From Caenorhabditis remanei (lineage: Eukaryota > Nematoda > Chromadorea > Rhabditida > Rhabditidae): a stretch of 64,000 nt of DNA. Within the stretch, counting starts at the first letter, position 1. Each line of letters begins with the position of its first letter. Shown piece after piece: positions 12,320 through 23,000 of this stretch. The notes under the pieces are model-generated. The model searched no databases. It was not told where the DNA came from and saw nothing but the letters and a program-made list of their open reading frames with translations. A program made the translations under genes and the position numbers. Location: positions 15,190,001 through 15,254,000 of the forward strand of contig NC_071331.1 of assembly GCF_010183535.1 (NCBI RefSeq), given 5' to 3'.

Positions 12320-14554
12320 TTAATTTTTGATTTGATCTTCTTCGATAATTCTCATAAGTTCCTCGAATTTCTCGATGTCTGCGAATCGCAATTCCTCCAA
12401 AACTTCTGCATCCGCGACGAGTGTTGAGAAATAGGCCTCCATCTCGCGTTTTTCCTGAAATATTCAGTTGAGAAAAATATAACTTTCGGGAGTCTTAGAA
12501 TAATATCCGTTGAGTAAGACCCAGGAACGAACTAACTCATATAAACTTTTGAAAAAGTATATTACCAGTTTAAGACGAAGGATCTCTCGCTTCTCTGACG
12601 TTTTCTGATTTTTTGTCTCGGTCTGATGCGCATTTTGATCAGGAATATGATTGGAGTCTCCATATTGGTTGACTGCCATGTAAGTGGAAGTTGACTGAAA
12701 AAAACAAGGTCTGAATTAAATGTATTGAAAATAAATTACCTGATGATCATCATTATATCCGTATTTCTGATTTTTTGTAGTACTAATTTCTCGAGATTTT
12801 TGAGGCAATGGAGAGCATCTATCTTCTTCTGTCATGGTATTCTCGAGACCCTCGAATCTTCCATAAGGAGCCAAATCTTTGAATTCTTCATCAGAATCTT
12901 CATAATATTCAGAGTCGTCTGTAGTTTCACCTCTAAATGATTGATTACTCGGAGACCGATGATTCATCGTTTGGTTTCTCTGCGAATATTCTATAGGACG
13001 ACTGACTGAAATATTGAGTTGTGGAGAGGAATCTCTTGGGAAGTGGTTATTGATCTGACGACTGTTATTAATGTTAGGTGCAGTGGAGGGTGAATGAGAC
13101 GAATGATGAGATTTGGGAATGTGACGCTCATATCCTTTGGTACTATTGATTGGACTTTTGTGTTCTTTCGCGTTTGTGTACGGGGAAGACATCAATTGCC
13201 CATTTACAGTATCGTCAGTTTCATCATATTCATTTATGATTGTTGGTGAGGGAGAGCGACGATGACTCAAAGAGGACCGACTTCGGTATTGAAAGTTTTC
13301 GTTGTTAGAACTTCTGACTTCTGGTCGTTGATCCCGAAACTAAAACATTATAAACTTGCTCTTGAGATTGTAAATTGAATTTACCAATGGCCCGTTTATA
13401 GTTTGCTGTGTTGCCAGTCGCCAGCGAGAGCTTGTGTCAGCTTTATGATGATATGCAATCCATCCACTATAAGTCTCGCCAGTTTCTGGACCCGGTAAAA
13501 CATTTTTTGGGTCACAGATATAACCGAAATACGAATGATGTAACGCTTCTGCTCGATCAGAAGCATTCGGGACACACTCGAATTGAACTAGAATCTGAAG
13601 AGGGAAAAATTGGTAAATGACGAAACAAAGTTGGAACTACCTCAACGACATTAGATTTCACACGAGTTGGAAACGGACTGTCGATACGTGAGACCAGACT
13701 TTGAGCATCACTTTTATCATCAAGTTGAATTTTGAACCATAATCCGAGCAAGTCTTCTTCTGATGGGCTGAAATTTTTATTATTTTTTTGAAGATTTCAT
13801 TCGAACCAACCTCACCATAAGGAATAGTTTATGAAAATTCGATGTGTGGGCTCTGATTTCGACCATGCTGTATATCCAACACCTTCTGCGTTGTGGCTGT
13901 GAATAACTCCTTCAACCACTCTGAGATCAGGTTGATGGTTCTGAAGAAAACTCATTTTAACTGTGAAAAATTGAAATTCATGGCTGATAAACTCACATGA
14001 AAGTTTATCGATACAACATTATCTTGTTTGACTGAAACTCTCCAACGGGAATTGGTTCCTGGTTCCCTATGGCGCACAATCCAGACATTATATGAAACAG
14101 CATGTTCAACAACTTTGATCACGTTTCTGACATCACAAATGAATCCAAAAAAATTGTGATGAAACATTTCGAACTTGTCTTCAAAGCGACTAACGTGCTC
14201 GATATCAACTTTTATCTGAAAAAAAGAATTGAGAAAGAAAAGGAGAACAAATATTCAAACCTCGGGTAATCCCTGCATGACTCTGCATTCATAAAGATCG
14301 TCGATAACTAAAACATTTTGGCATACTTTATTTTCGTGGCAAACGAGAACCTTTATCCATTTTCCTAAAATGTCAACGTCTGGCGGTCTGAAAATTAACG
14401 CAATTGTATTGTACTTAAAGAATCATTGAACGAACACGAAATTTTTGTCGATAATGAGATCTCGACCAATTGAATTGCAATATGCGTAAAAAGTTTCTGT
14501 TGAATCATCTCTGCTCACAACAAACGCATTCACCGTCTGCTGTCCAATCATCAT
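12320..14554 (-). CDS. Cluster gene B: two-module paralogue of gene A
   Basis: The protein is about 596 residues from nine exons: 14554-14436, 14387-14261, 14215-13997, 13940-13816, 13767-13641, 13594-13385, 13339-12740, 12694-12566 and 12454-12320. The exon plan is identical to gene A. Module 1 is residues 1-155 (VPPDVDILGKW, YECRVMQGLPE, MFHHNFFGFICD, SRWRVS). Module 2 is 156-309 (FPTRVKSNVVE, HHSYFGYICDPKN, YSGWIAYHH, SRWRLA). Residues 310-509 are disordered and Ser/His/Asn-rich with an acidic tract (DDSEYYEDSDEEF). The exon after that ends EILRLKL, and the C-terminal helix has KFEELMRIIEE. A second ATG follows the first directly, so the start may be 14551. An AATAAA at 14692-14687 and an acceptor at about 14576 precede it, in operon style. 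Confidence 0.85.
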
Positions 14555-14575
14555 GCTCCGATAAGATTCGTTTTA

Positions 14576-14692
14576 CTATAAAGCGTACAAATGTCCAATT
14601 TAAATCTAGTCCCGTGAAGATGTGATATAACGATGGATTACAACCATATAATTAATCTGAATATAGGAACAAACAAATCTCCTATTTTTATT
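14576..14692 (-). promoter_or_regulatory. Operon-type junction between cluster genes C and B
   Basis: On the minus strand AATAAA (14692-14687) is followed 111 nt later by a TTTATAG acceptor at 14576, about 20 nt before the start of gene B. This matches the usual spacing between a poly(A) signal and an SL2 trans-splice site. Confidence 0.5.
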
Positions 14693-14862
14693 AGAGATAA
14701 CCTCAATTTATAAACAATCACAAGCATTGAAAGCTCAAATTTTCCCCGCGTTGTTTATTGAGACAAGAATTTGGTTCTGAAAATATGAAGAGAAAACAAG
14801 TACACGAGTTGGCTAGAGAAAATAGTTGAATTAGAATAACAATAGAGATCGGTTATTTGCAG

Positions 14863-17272
14863 TTACTGTTTGACAATACTCATCAGCTCTTCGTATTCTT
14901 CCAAACTTGCCAACATCATTTTATCACGAACTTCTTTACTTGATGTTAGAGAACGGATAAGGTTCTTCATGAGGGTCACTTTCTGAAATTGGGCCCATAA
15001 TCCAAGGGTACATCGAAAAAGGGTACATTGAATCGAAGGGTACATTGAATCTTAGGGTACATCGAGGAGCTATGATCATGGGGTACATCTATAGGGTTAT
15101 CATAGGGTACATCGAGTCAGAATTTTCATAAAATTTCAGAAGACTCAAAGTTTTCACCAATTTTTGGGAAAAGCTTAACAGATGGAGTTCGGAAACATGT
15201 TGATTGCTTTTTTCAGAGGTATGATATACATATAAATTACTCCAACAACCATTTGAGAGATGATCATATTGGAGTTTCTATAATTGATTGAAGCATCTTT
15301 TTTAATGCTAAATCTTTTTAAGTCATCCCTCTGAAAAAAGCAATCAACATGTTTCCGAACTCCATCTGTTAAGCTTTTCCCAAAAATTGGTGAAAACTTT
15401 GAGTCTTCTGAAATTTTATGAAAATTCTGACTCGATGTACCCTACGATAACCCTATAGATGTACCCCGTGATCATAGCTCCTCGATGTACCCTAAGATTC
15501 ACTGTACCCTTCGATTTAATGTACCCTATGATCAAATTTTTCATAGATGTACCCTTTTTCGATGTACCCTTGGATTATGGGCCCTGAAATTGTGATACAT
15601 GAAATATTAGAAAACAAAACTATTCAAGGCATTTACTGTTACAGGAATCTCACTTAATTTTAGATTCCAGTTGTCTGACTGAGAAAGCAAGCTTTGATTA
15701 CCGTTTTAAGTTTTGTCATTTCCTTCTCTTCCGCTGTTTTCTGCACTTTGTATACTGGTTGTTTGACTTGATCGCGGGATTTGTCCAGAGTAGCCTGACT
15801 ATTCAAAACTGATACATCGGAAGAACGTTGTCCCTGAAATATTATGATATAAAAAGTAGTTGCTTCCACATTACTACCTGGCGTGTTTCAACTACTGCTT
15901 GGTTTCCAGAGACATGTTTAGATGTTGGCTCATTATTTTGAATTGGAGATTTTGAAGGGACACCATCTGATTCTCTTCTTATATTTTCTCCTCGCTCTCT
16001 AGCGCTTTGAATGGGTCCCGTAATTTTAGGTGGTTCATCATCATCTGAGTCAGAAGTGGTTTCACCTCTGGAGCGTGAAGAATCACATCGGGTTCTTGGT
16101 CGATTATATTGAGATGACGACATCGAAGAACCTCTTGGTTTATAGAGTTGAGCTGATTCTTGAGGGGCATTTGAGGTCAAATGATTAACTGGAGGCGGAG
16201 CAGGAGAATGACGATAACTGCTTTGACTCTGAATGTTCCGCTCAGGTGTTCTTGTGCGACGTTCATTTGATGGATAACTGTTGTTCGACGGAGGGTTACG
16301 ATCAAATGCTGGTTCATTTCGAACTGATGGGGAAGCTCTATAAGGTCTATTGATCTCATTGTCCGGTGGATGGTTTCTGGGGAAATTGTTATCGTTTTGG
16401 TAGTAATTTCTGGGTCCCGGCGAACGTCGCCCGTCTGATCCATGAACTGAATTCGAAGCTGATTGGTAATCGTAAAAATTCCGATTCCAGTCGTCACGTC
16501 GGCGATAATTATCGTTGCCATAACCGTTATCGAATCGTTGTGGTGCTCTTTGTGGAGAACGAGATGGTGGACGATTATAACCATAATTTTCTGGAGAACG
16601 ACGACGCGAATAATGACTTCTATCTGCTTGAGAGTCAATATTATAACTCGAAGACGGCAATTCATTTCGGCGATTCATCTGAATAATCAAACTAATGAAG
16701 AAGAAAAAAACAAGTCACAAACCGGTGCCACATTCATATTCCTCGTTGACACCACCCATCTCGCTCCAGTTTCATGATACATTTTGGTTTTTTCACTACT
16801 CCTAATCCAAACATCATAAACTCCGTCTATTTCTACTCTTCCAATAACATGTCTCGGATCACCGATCAATCCCATTTCGTCATTAGTGAACATTTCAATG
16901 CCATGATAGCAATATTCAGGTTTGATCTGAACTTTCACCTGGAAAGTCACAATTTAGAAATATTAATAATATTGTTTATCTAAAAACCTCCGCGAATTTT
17001 CCGTCGTGTATACTTTCGAATAAGTCGTTGATTATTCTCACTGGACCGCATACACGAAAACGATCGTCTAGCTCAATTTCCACCCATCTAGAAAGTATAT
17101 TTGTGTTCGGAGGGCTGAAAAGAAAAAATCAGGTTTCAAATTACCAACTTTTGTCTTACCAGAATCTATGATCAATGACAATATCATCTTTTAACTTTTT
17201 GCACCACGCATAAAACGCTCCGTTTCCGCCGCTGTGAATTACAAACCCAACGAAGAATTGGTTTCTTCCCAT
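14863..17272 (-). CDS. Cluster gene C: one-module paralogue with foldback in its last intron
   Basis: The protein is about 502 residues from six exons: 17272-17160, 17114-16988, 16938-16723, 16678-15878, 15833-15702 and 14982-14863. It has only one module, residues 1-152 (PPNTNILSRWVEIEL, EMGLIGDPRH, YDVWI). The second module found in A, B, D and E is absent with no frame break. The long disordered exon (153-419) is rich in Arg, Asn, Ser, Pro and Tyr with SRSRGE and an acidic SDSDDDE patch, like an RNA-associated linker. The usual helix follows (EEKEMTKLKT), and the C-terminus has LEEYEELMSIVKQ. The last intron contains a 594-bp inverted-repeat element whose target duplication overlaps the 3' splice site (see findings). 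An acceptor 10 nt upstream of the ATG supports the start. Confidence 0.83.
14991..15584. mobile_element. 594-bp foldback (MITE-like) element with 7-bp target duplication
   Basis: A near-perfect inverted repeat that begins GGGCCCATAATCCAAGGGTA and ends with its complement. Arms of about 230-250 bp surround a loop of about 110 bp (roughly 15222-15330). The outer part of each arm is built from six to eight imperfect copies of GGGTACAT with variable spacers. The 7 bases TGAAATT occur directly on both sides (14984-14990 and 15585-15591), which marks the target duplication. No open frame resembles a transposase, so it is non-autonomous. It lies in the last intron of cluster gene C, and the transcript would fold into a long hairpin. 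I cannot name the superfamily. Confidence 0.9.
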
Positions 17273-17282
17273 CAGCTTTAAT

Positions 17283-17405
17283 CTGTAAATACAATCTGAA
17301 AAAAATATGAATAAATGTTGTGAAGGGAAAATATTCAAATCGTTGTGGTGTTACGAGTGAAAAAAATGAAAAAGTTTCGGAAGCGTTCAGTGAAAAGTTT
17401 TTATT
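17283..17405 (-). promoter_or_regulatory. Operon-type junction between cluster genes D and C
   Basis: On the minus strand AATAAA (17405-17400) lies about 92 nt after the stop of gene D. A TTTACAG acceptor at 17283 follows 117 nt later and is 10 nt upstream of the gene C ATG. This is a textbook spacing for SL2 trans-splicing in a nematode operon. Confidence 0.55.
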
Positions 17406-17496
17406 AGTATTCTGAGGTATTAAAAGGAGTTGATGCATGAATAATTTCTGGTATAAAAAATTACAAGGGAGTGAATCCAGGATAAAACAGTTACAA

Positions 17497-19711
17497 TTAA
17501 GTCGCTGTGTTCGAATTCCCTTCTACCAAGCTCATGAGCTCCTCGTATTCGTCAATAGACCAAAGTTTCATTGCAATTGAAATAGATTCATTCATGGTGA
17601 ACGATTTCACCAATTCGCAGATTCTCGACAGTTTCTGAAGACAGCAAATGTCTAAGACTCAGCCCCAAAATTAGTTACCCTTGATAGTGTACGTATTTCT
17701 TTTTGAATAAGCGCCTGCGAACTACCAGGAATGTTGTTTCTTTCACTAGATATTGTCGAAGAAGCAATGCAGTAATCTGATGCCTGAAAAATGAAGTTGG
17801 TTGACAAAATACTTTGATTAACTTTTACTTACAATTCGAGAATTGCCCTCGTCGAATTTTCCAGGAAAGTCGTTTGATCTTATCTCACCGAACTTTTGTG
17901 CTTTCGGATTAGAAGATGCCACATCCGAACTTTTCTTATACTCATTTTTCACAGTAGGTCTAGATCCCCTCTCCGAGTTAACCACACTATCGAAACCCGT
18001 AGTGTCTGGTTTCAGAATAGAAGAGCGCCTATTTGTGTTATCACGGGCTTTTGACTCGAAAGAATTATGCCTGGTGTTGTTAGAGAAGCCAGTTTCTTGA
18101 AATCGATCGGGAAATTCTTCATGGTTCATTCTGTCATCAGCTCGGCGGGCAAACGATATATCATATCTATCAGTTGAAGAATAACGTCTTCCATGGTTAT
18201 TCGTAGACGACGGATAGTTTGAATCGTGGCTTTCAAAACCGCGATTACTTCTTGGGATATAATTTGCTTCTTGGTCGTTGAAAAATCGGTCATGTCTATT
18301 CATTGATGGCTCATCATCATATTCGTTAATTATGATTGGATCAGAGTGTTGGATGTTACTCTGACTCGCTGTTCGCTCCCAGCCGTTCCACCTTTCCGTT
18401 GATCGGCTTTCTCGACCAAGCTCGTTAAAGTTTTCTGAATAAGTGCCTTTGTCTCCATGATCAGGACGATATCTCTGGAAAATTTAACAAATTACATCAT
18501 TTCTCTACGCTAGGTCTCACAAAGGGGCCCTCTATTTTTTGTCTTCCAGCAAGTCTCCAACAAGAATTCGCTTCGTAGTTTTGACAATACACGATCCATC
18601 CAGTATACCAAGCTCCCTTTTCGAAATTATTCAAATCCATTATATGATACGAATCGCTAATTGCCCCGAAATAATCGTGGTGAAACATTTCGAATTCTTG
18701 CTTGAATCGATTCGTATGTTGAAAGTCAACACGAAACTAAACAAAGGCAGTGAGATAAATTGATATAAACTTTAAATAACACCTCTGCAAGTCTTGCTAT
18801 GACTCGAGTCTCATGAACTTCCTTGATAATATTAATCGGTTTCTGAACCCGATGTTTTTCGTCGACTTCCATTTCCGCCCACGCACCGAGAACGAACATT
18901 GCAGGACTAGAAAACTGGATCAATTAGAGGCAAGTATTTGAAAATTTCTAACATTCACTTTAAAACAGATATTACCAGAAGGTGTAATCCAACACTATTG
19001 TACTTCGTGGTCTTGAAACAGACCAAACGAGATAAGCGTTCCTCTCCAACTTGGATGTTCCAGTTATTACTCCGATGATTTTTGTGAGCTGATCTTGACT
19101 ATTCTGTAATAAAATACAATTTCGAGTTAGTTTTAATGTTGATGAACATTACCGGGTTTTCTGGGAAGAATGGTTCAATATTATCTTGTTCTGTAGACAC
19201 TCTCCATCGACTGTTCAATCGGTCAGCTTTAAACCGCACAATCCAAACATAATAACTTGCCCCATCTCTAACATCATACAATAACTTGTTTGGATCACAA
19301 ACATTCCCAAAAAAGTAGTTTTGGAATATTTCCATATTGTTGTCAACACGGTGATCATGCTGGATTTCCACTTTCACCTGGATAAAGCAAGTCATTCGGT
19401 AATTCGAAGAGTGCACTTACCTCAACTTGTCCGTTATGGGTTCTAGTCAGGAACTTATCATCAATAATTTTTACTGCTTCGCGAGCACGATTTCTCTCAT
19501 TGATTCCTACCACAATCCATTTTCCAACTAGATCCTCTGATCTGAAAAAGTATTTCAACTTCTCATTTTTATCTTTTCATTCTTACCCATAGCACTTGTC
19601 AATGATGATATCCTCCCGAAATAAATTCGAGTAGGCATATAGTGCTTCGGTGCGTTCCGAATATTGAACAACTAGAACTTCTATATAACGCAAACCATTC
19701 ATGTCTGTCAT
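17497..19711 (-). CDS. Cluster gene D: two-module paralogue
   Basis: The protein is about 607 residues from nine exons: 19711-19587, 19541-19421, 19377-19153, 19103-18976, 18906-18783, 18736-18521, 18474-17833, 17783-17679 and 17634-17497. Module 1 is residues 1-157 (SEDLVGKWIVVGI, FLTRTHNGQVE, QNYFFGNVCDPN, YYVWIVRF, SRWRVS). Module 2 is 158-313 (LGAWAEMEVD, HETRVIARLAE, MFHHDYFGAISD, WYTGWIVY, CWRLAGRQKIEGPF). Residues 314-527 are disordered and rich in Arg, Asn, Ser and Asp. The helix exon is the least typical of the set (LIQKEIRTLSR), and the C-terminus has IDEYEELMSLVEG. The start at MTDMNGL keeps exon 1 in the family phase; a second Met three codons on is possible. A TTTTACAG acceptor lies about 30 nt upstream. 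Function unknown. Confidence 0.85.
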
Positions 19712-20033
19712 GAACAACGGCAGATGTTCATTAAAACTGTAAAATAGTTTTACTTCACTGAGAAAAAAGAATCAATCTACACAAAGCGAAATACTTCGAT
19801 CGTAAAGACGATGTAGAATTTGAAATAAAGTAATTTTCATAATCTTAGATCAATGTAACATTTGGCAAGACTGAAATTCCTCAAAAGCTGAATTATTTTG
19901 AATAGATGAATACAACATAAGTATAACATGTCCAAACTGAACTATCTAACAATTTAATACGATTTTTTAAAAGAAAATGTAATTAGTACGTTAAATGCAA
20001 TAAATTTCATGACTAGTTTCGACACCCCTGTTT

Positions 20034-23000
20034 CTATTGCCGTAATTCATTCAAGATAAATTGACACTTGGTAGAATCGGTCGATTCCCATGCTTCAAAA
20101 ACTTGTGGGTCCTCGGCGAAATATTGCGTTTGGAGAATTAATATCTCGCATTTCTGAAAATAAAATTAAACATCCATTTAAACTGGGATATACAAATACC
20201 AATTTCAATATCTTTTCCTCTTGTTCTTCAGACGAATATGTTGAAGACTCATATGGCACCGAATTCACAGTTTTCAGAAGTTCTTCATATTCCACTGCGT
20301 CGTAGTTTTTCATGACAATAGACACTTCTGATGAAGAAATGAATAAAACAAGCGTGTCATATAAATTTTTTTGTTTCTGAAAAGTTTGGATGGCTACAGT
20401 ATTTAAAAAAAGTGAATATCTAACCTGTGCTAGAACCTCAACTGATGTTTCAGTCTCTGAGTGCTGCTGCAAAGACAACAATCCGCCAGAAGACTTTTGT
20501 GCGTTTTCAAACTTCTTCAGCTCTTCGTATTGTTGTAGATCATACATTTTCATAGCAGTCGTCACTGATTCATGATTTGTCAAGTATTTGAGTGTGGCAA
20601 TGTATTTGTCTGATGCCTAGAAATTATATTTGTTGAGTTTTCTACATAATCCACGATAGGTACCAATTTTAGACGTCTAGTTTCTTGTTGCTCAGTATTT
20701 GCATGTGAAGACTTTTGAGAAGTTGAATTGATATATCCACTAGGAGTGGCGTAAAAACTGCTTTCTGAAGCACAGTCGCGACGGGGAGGAGTACAAGCTT
20801 CTGTTATCGGTGGTCTTGATAATCTCTGGTTCTAAAGATAATAGAATTTTAGTTTGTATTCTGAATGTCCATAGTTGTCGAAATTCGGCCCAGCCTGGAA
20901 GCCAGTGGTGGGCTTCATTGACGGCGGGCGTCAATGAAAAGTCGGCGGCGCCGACTTATTTCGTCCCCACCGACTTATTTTCTGCGTCTCGCGGTCGGCG
21001 CACTCTCTCGCCCCCTCGCCTCCCTCACTCAATATTTTGAAAGAGGAGGGCGCGGAAAATGCTAATTTCGCTCGTTCTGAATAAAAATTCGATCTGAAAA
21101 GTGATAAAACTATTAGAAGAGAACATTGTATTTCGATTTATATAAAATTTATAACTATTTTAATGAGAAAAATTATCAAAAAAGACGAGAAATGAAAAAT
21201 GTTGGAAAAATTGGAGAAAATTCCCGATTTTGAAAAAAATTTTCACTAAAAAGTTTTTGGTTTTTTGATATGTTATTAGTTTTAGTTGTGTCTAATGGAA
21301 TACCAATCCCTGGCTAATTCCGTTCGATGGGGGTCATTCTGTGGAGAAAACCCGAATTTGAGCTGATTTTATGGGAGGAGTCATTAGGACGGTTTGATTT
21401 CGGAGGTGTTCCACTAAAAGTTTTATTTATTCTTGATATACTATTGTCAGAGACATTATCTAAGGAGAGAAAAAAGAATTTTCAAAAAATATTAGGTATG
21501 GGCCGTTTTATGGTATACCGAAGTCACAAAAATGGAAAATTTTTCTTTCGGAAAATAGAATCGAAATCTTTTCGAAAATGAATTACCAGTCTTATTTCGT
21601 CCATTTCATTAGTTTAGAACTTATTTCTAGCTTTCCCGCATCATATAGAAAACATCACTTTTTTGGAACTTTTTTTTTCTATTTTTTCATCTTTGGGATT
21701 TTTTTTACTTTAGTGTCTAGGTTATGATCAATAATGTGAAGAAATTTGATGCATTGTTAGAGCAGTTCTCACGCAACTTTGCAAACAATTCTGGCCATGT
21801 TTCAGCTACAGACACCTCCGAATTGGCGCAAAAGTCAAATTTTCAAATTTTTTCAAATTTTTTGAATTTTTCGCGAAAATGTCAAATTTTCGACTATCAT
21901 TCAGCAATAGAAAAAATTCTGAAATGTTGTCAAAAATGGTCACATTGTCGATGAAAAATTGAAAAAAATTGGAAAAAAAGGGTCATTTTTTGAAGCCGGG
22001 CCTTGAAAATTTTCTACCGGCCCGGCCCGGCCCGGGCCTTGACAACTATGCAAAAACACAAGGAAATAGCTAAAAGTTTAGAACTAATTTTCATCAATGT
22101 ATTTGTGTTTACTGAATACTGTCTTCTGAATGATGAGCCATGGTAACGGAAGAACACTCTCCTGATTCACATTCCTTTTGCGTTAAAAAGTTAAACAATT
22201 CTTAGAGTTTTTAATTTGAAAAAGAACCAATTGGGATGTGGAATTTAGAATTCCGAATTTTGTACAGAAGCGTTCTAAACTTCGATAGGTTTTCGGAATT
22301 AAAAAACAAAACAAAAATTTCCAAAAAAGTGATGTTTTCTATATGATGCAGGAAAGCTAGAAATAAGTTCTCAACTGAGAAAATGTACAAAATAGGACTG
22401 CCGATTCATTTTTAAAAGATTTTGATCGTATCTTTCGAAAGAAAAGACCCCAAAAGAATAGATTAGACGATGAGTCAACCCTCAAGGTGAGGTGACTTCG
22501 GTATACCATAAAACGGCCCATACCTAATATTTTTTGAAAATTCTTTTTTCTCTCCTTAGATAATGTCTCTGGCAATAGTATATCAAGAATAAATAAAACT
22601 TTTAGTGGAACACCTCCGAAATCAAACCGTCCTAATGACTCCTCCCATAAAATCAGCTCAAATTCGGGTTTTCTCCACAGAATGACCCCCATCGAACGGA
22701 ATTAGCCAGGGATTGGTATTCCATTAGACACAACTAAAACTAATAACATATCAAAAAACCAAAAACTTTTTAGTGAAAATTTTTTTCAAAATCGGGAATT
22801 TTCTCCAATTTTTCCAACATTTTTCATTTCTCGTCTTTTTTGATAATTTTTCTCATTAAAATAGTTATAAATTTTATATAAATCGAAAGACAATGTTCTC
22901 TTCTAATAGTTTTATCACTTTTCAGATCGAATTTTTATTCAGAACGAGCGAAATTAGCCGTTTCCGCACCACGCTTCCGCCGCGCGGCGAGAGAGTGCGT

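Noticed and set aside
21327..22692. Two open frames of 84 and 111 codons starting MGVILWRKPEFEL on opposite strands
   Set aside because: They are the same sequence in the two arms of the large inverted repeat. There is no family resemblance, and the frames do not extend beyond the arms.
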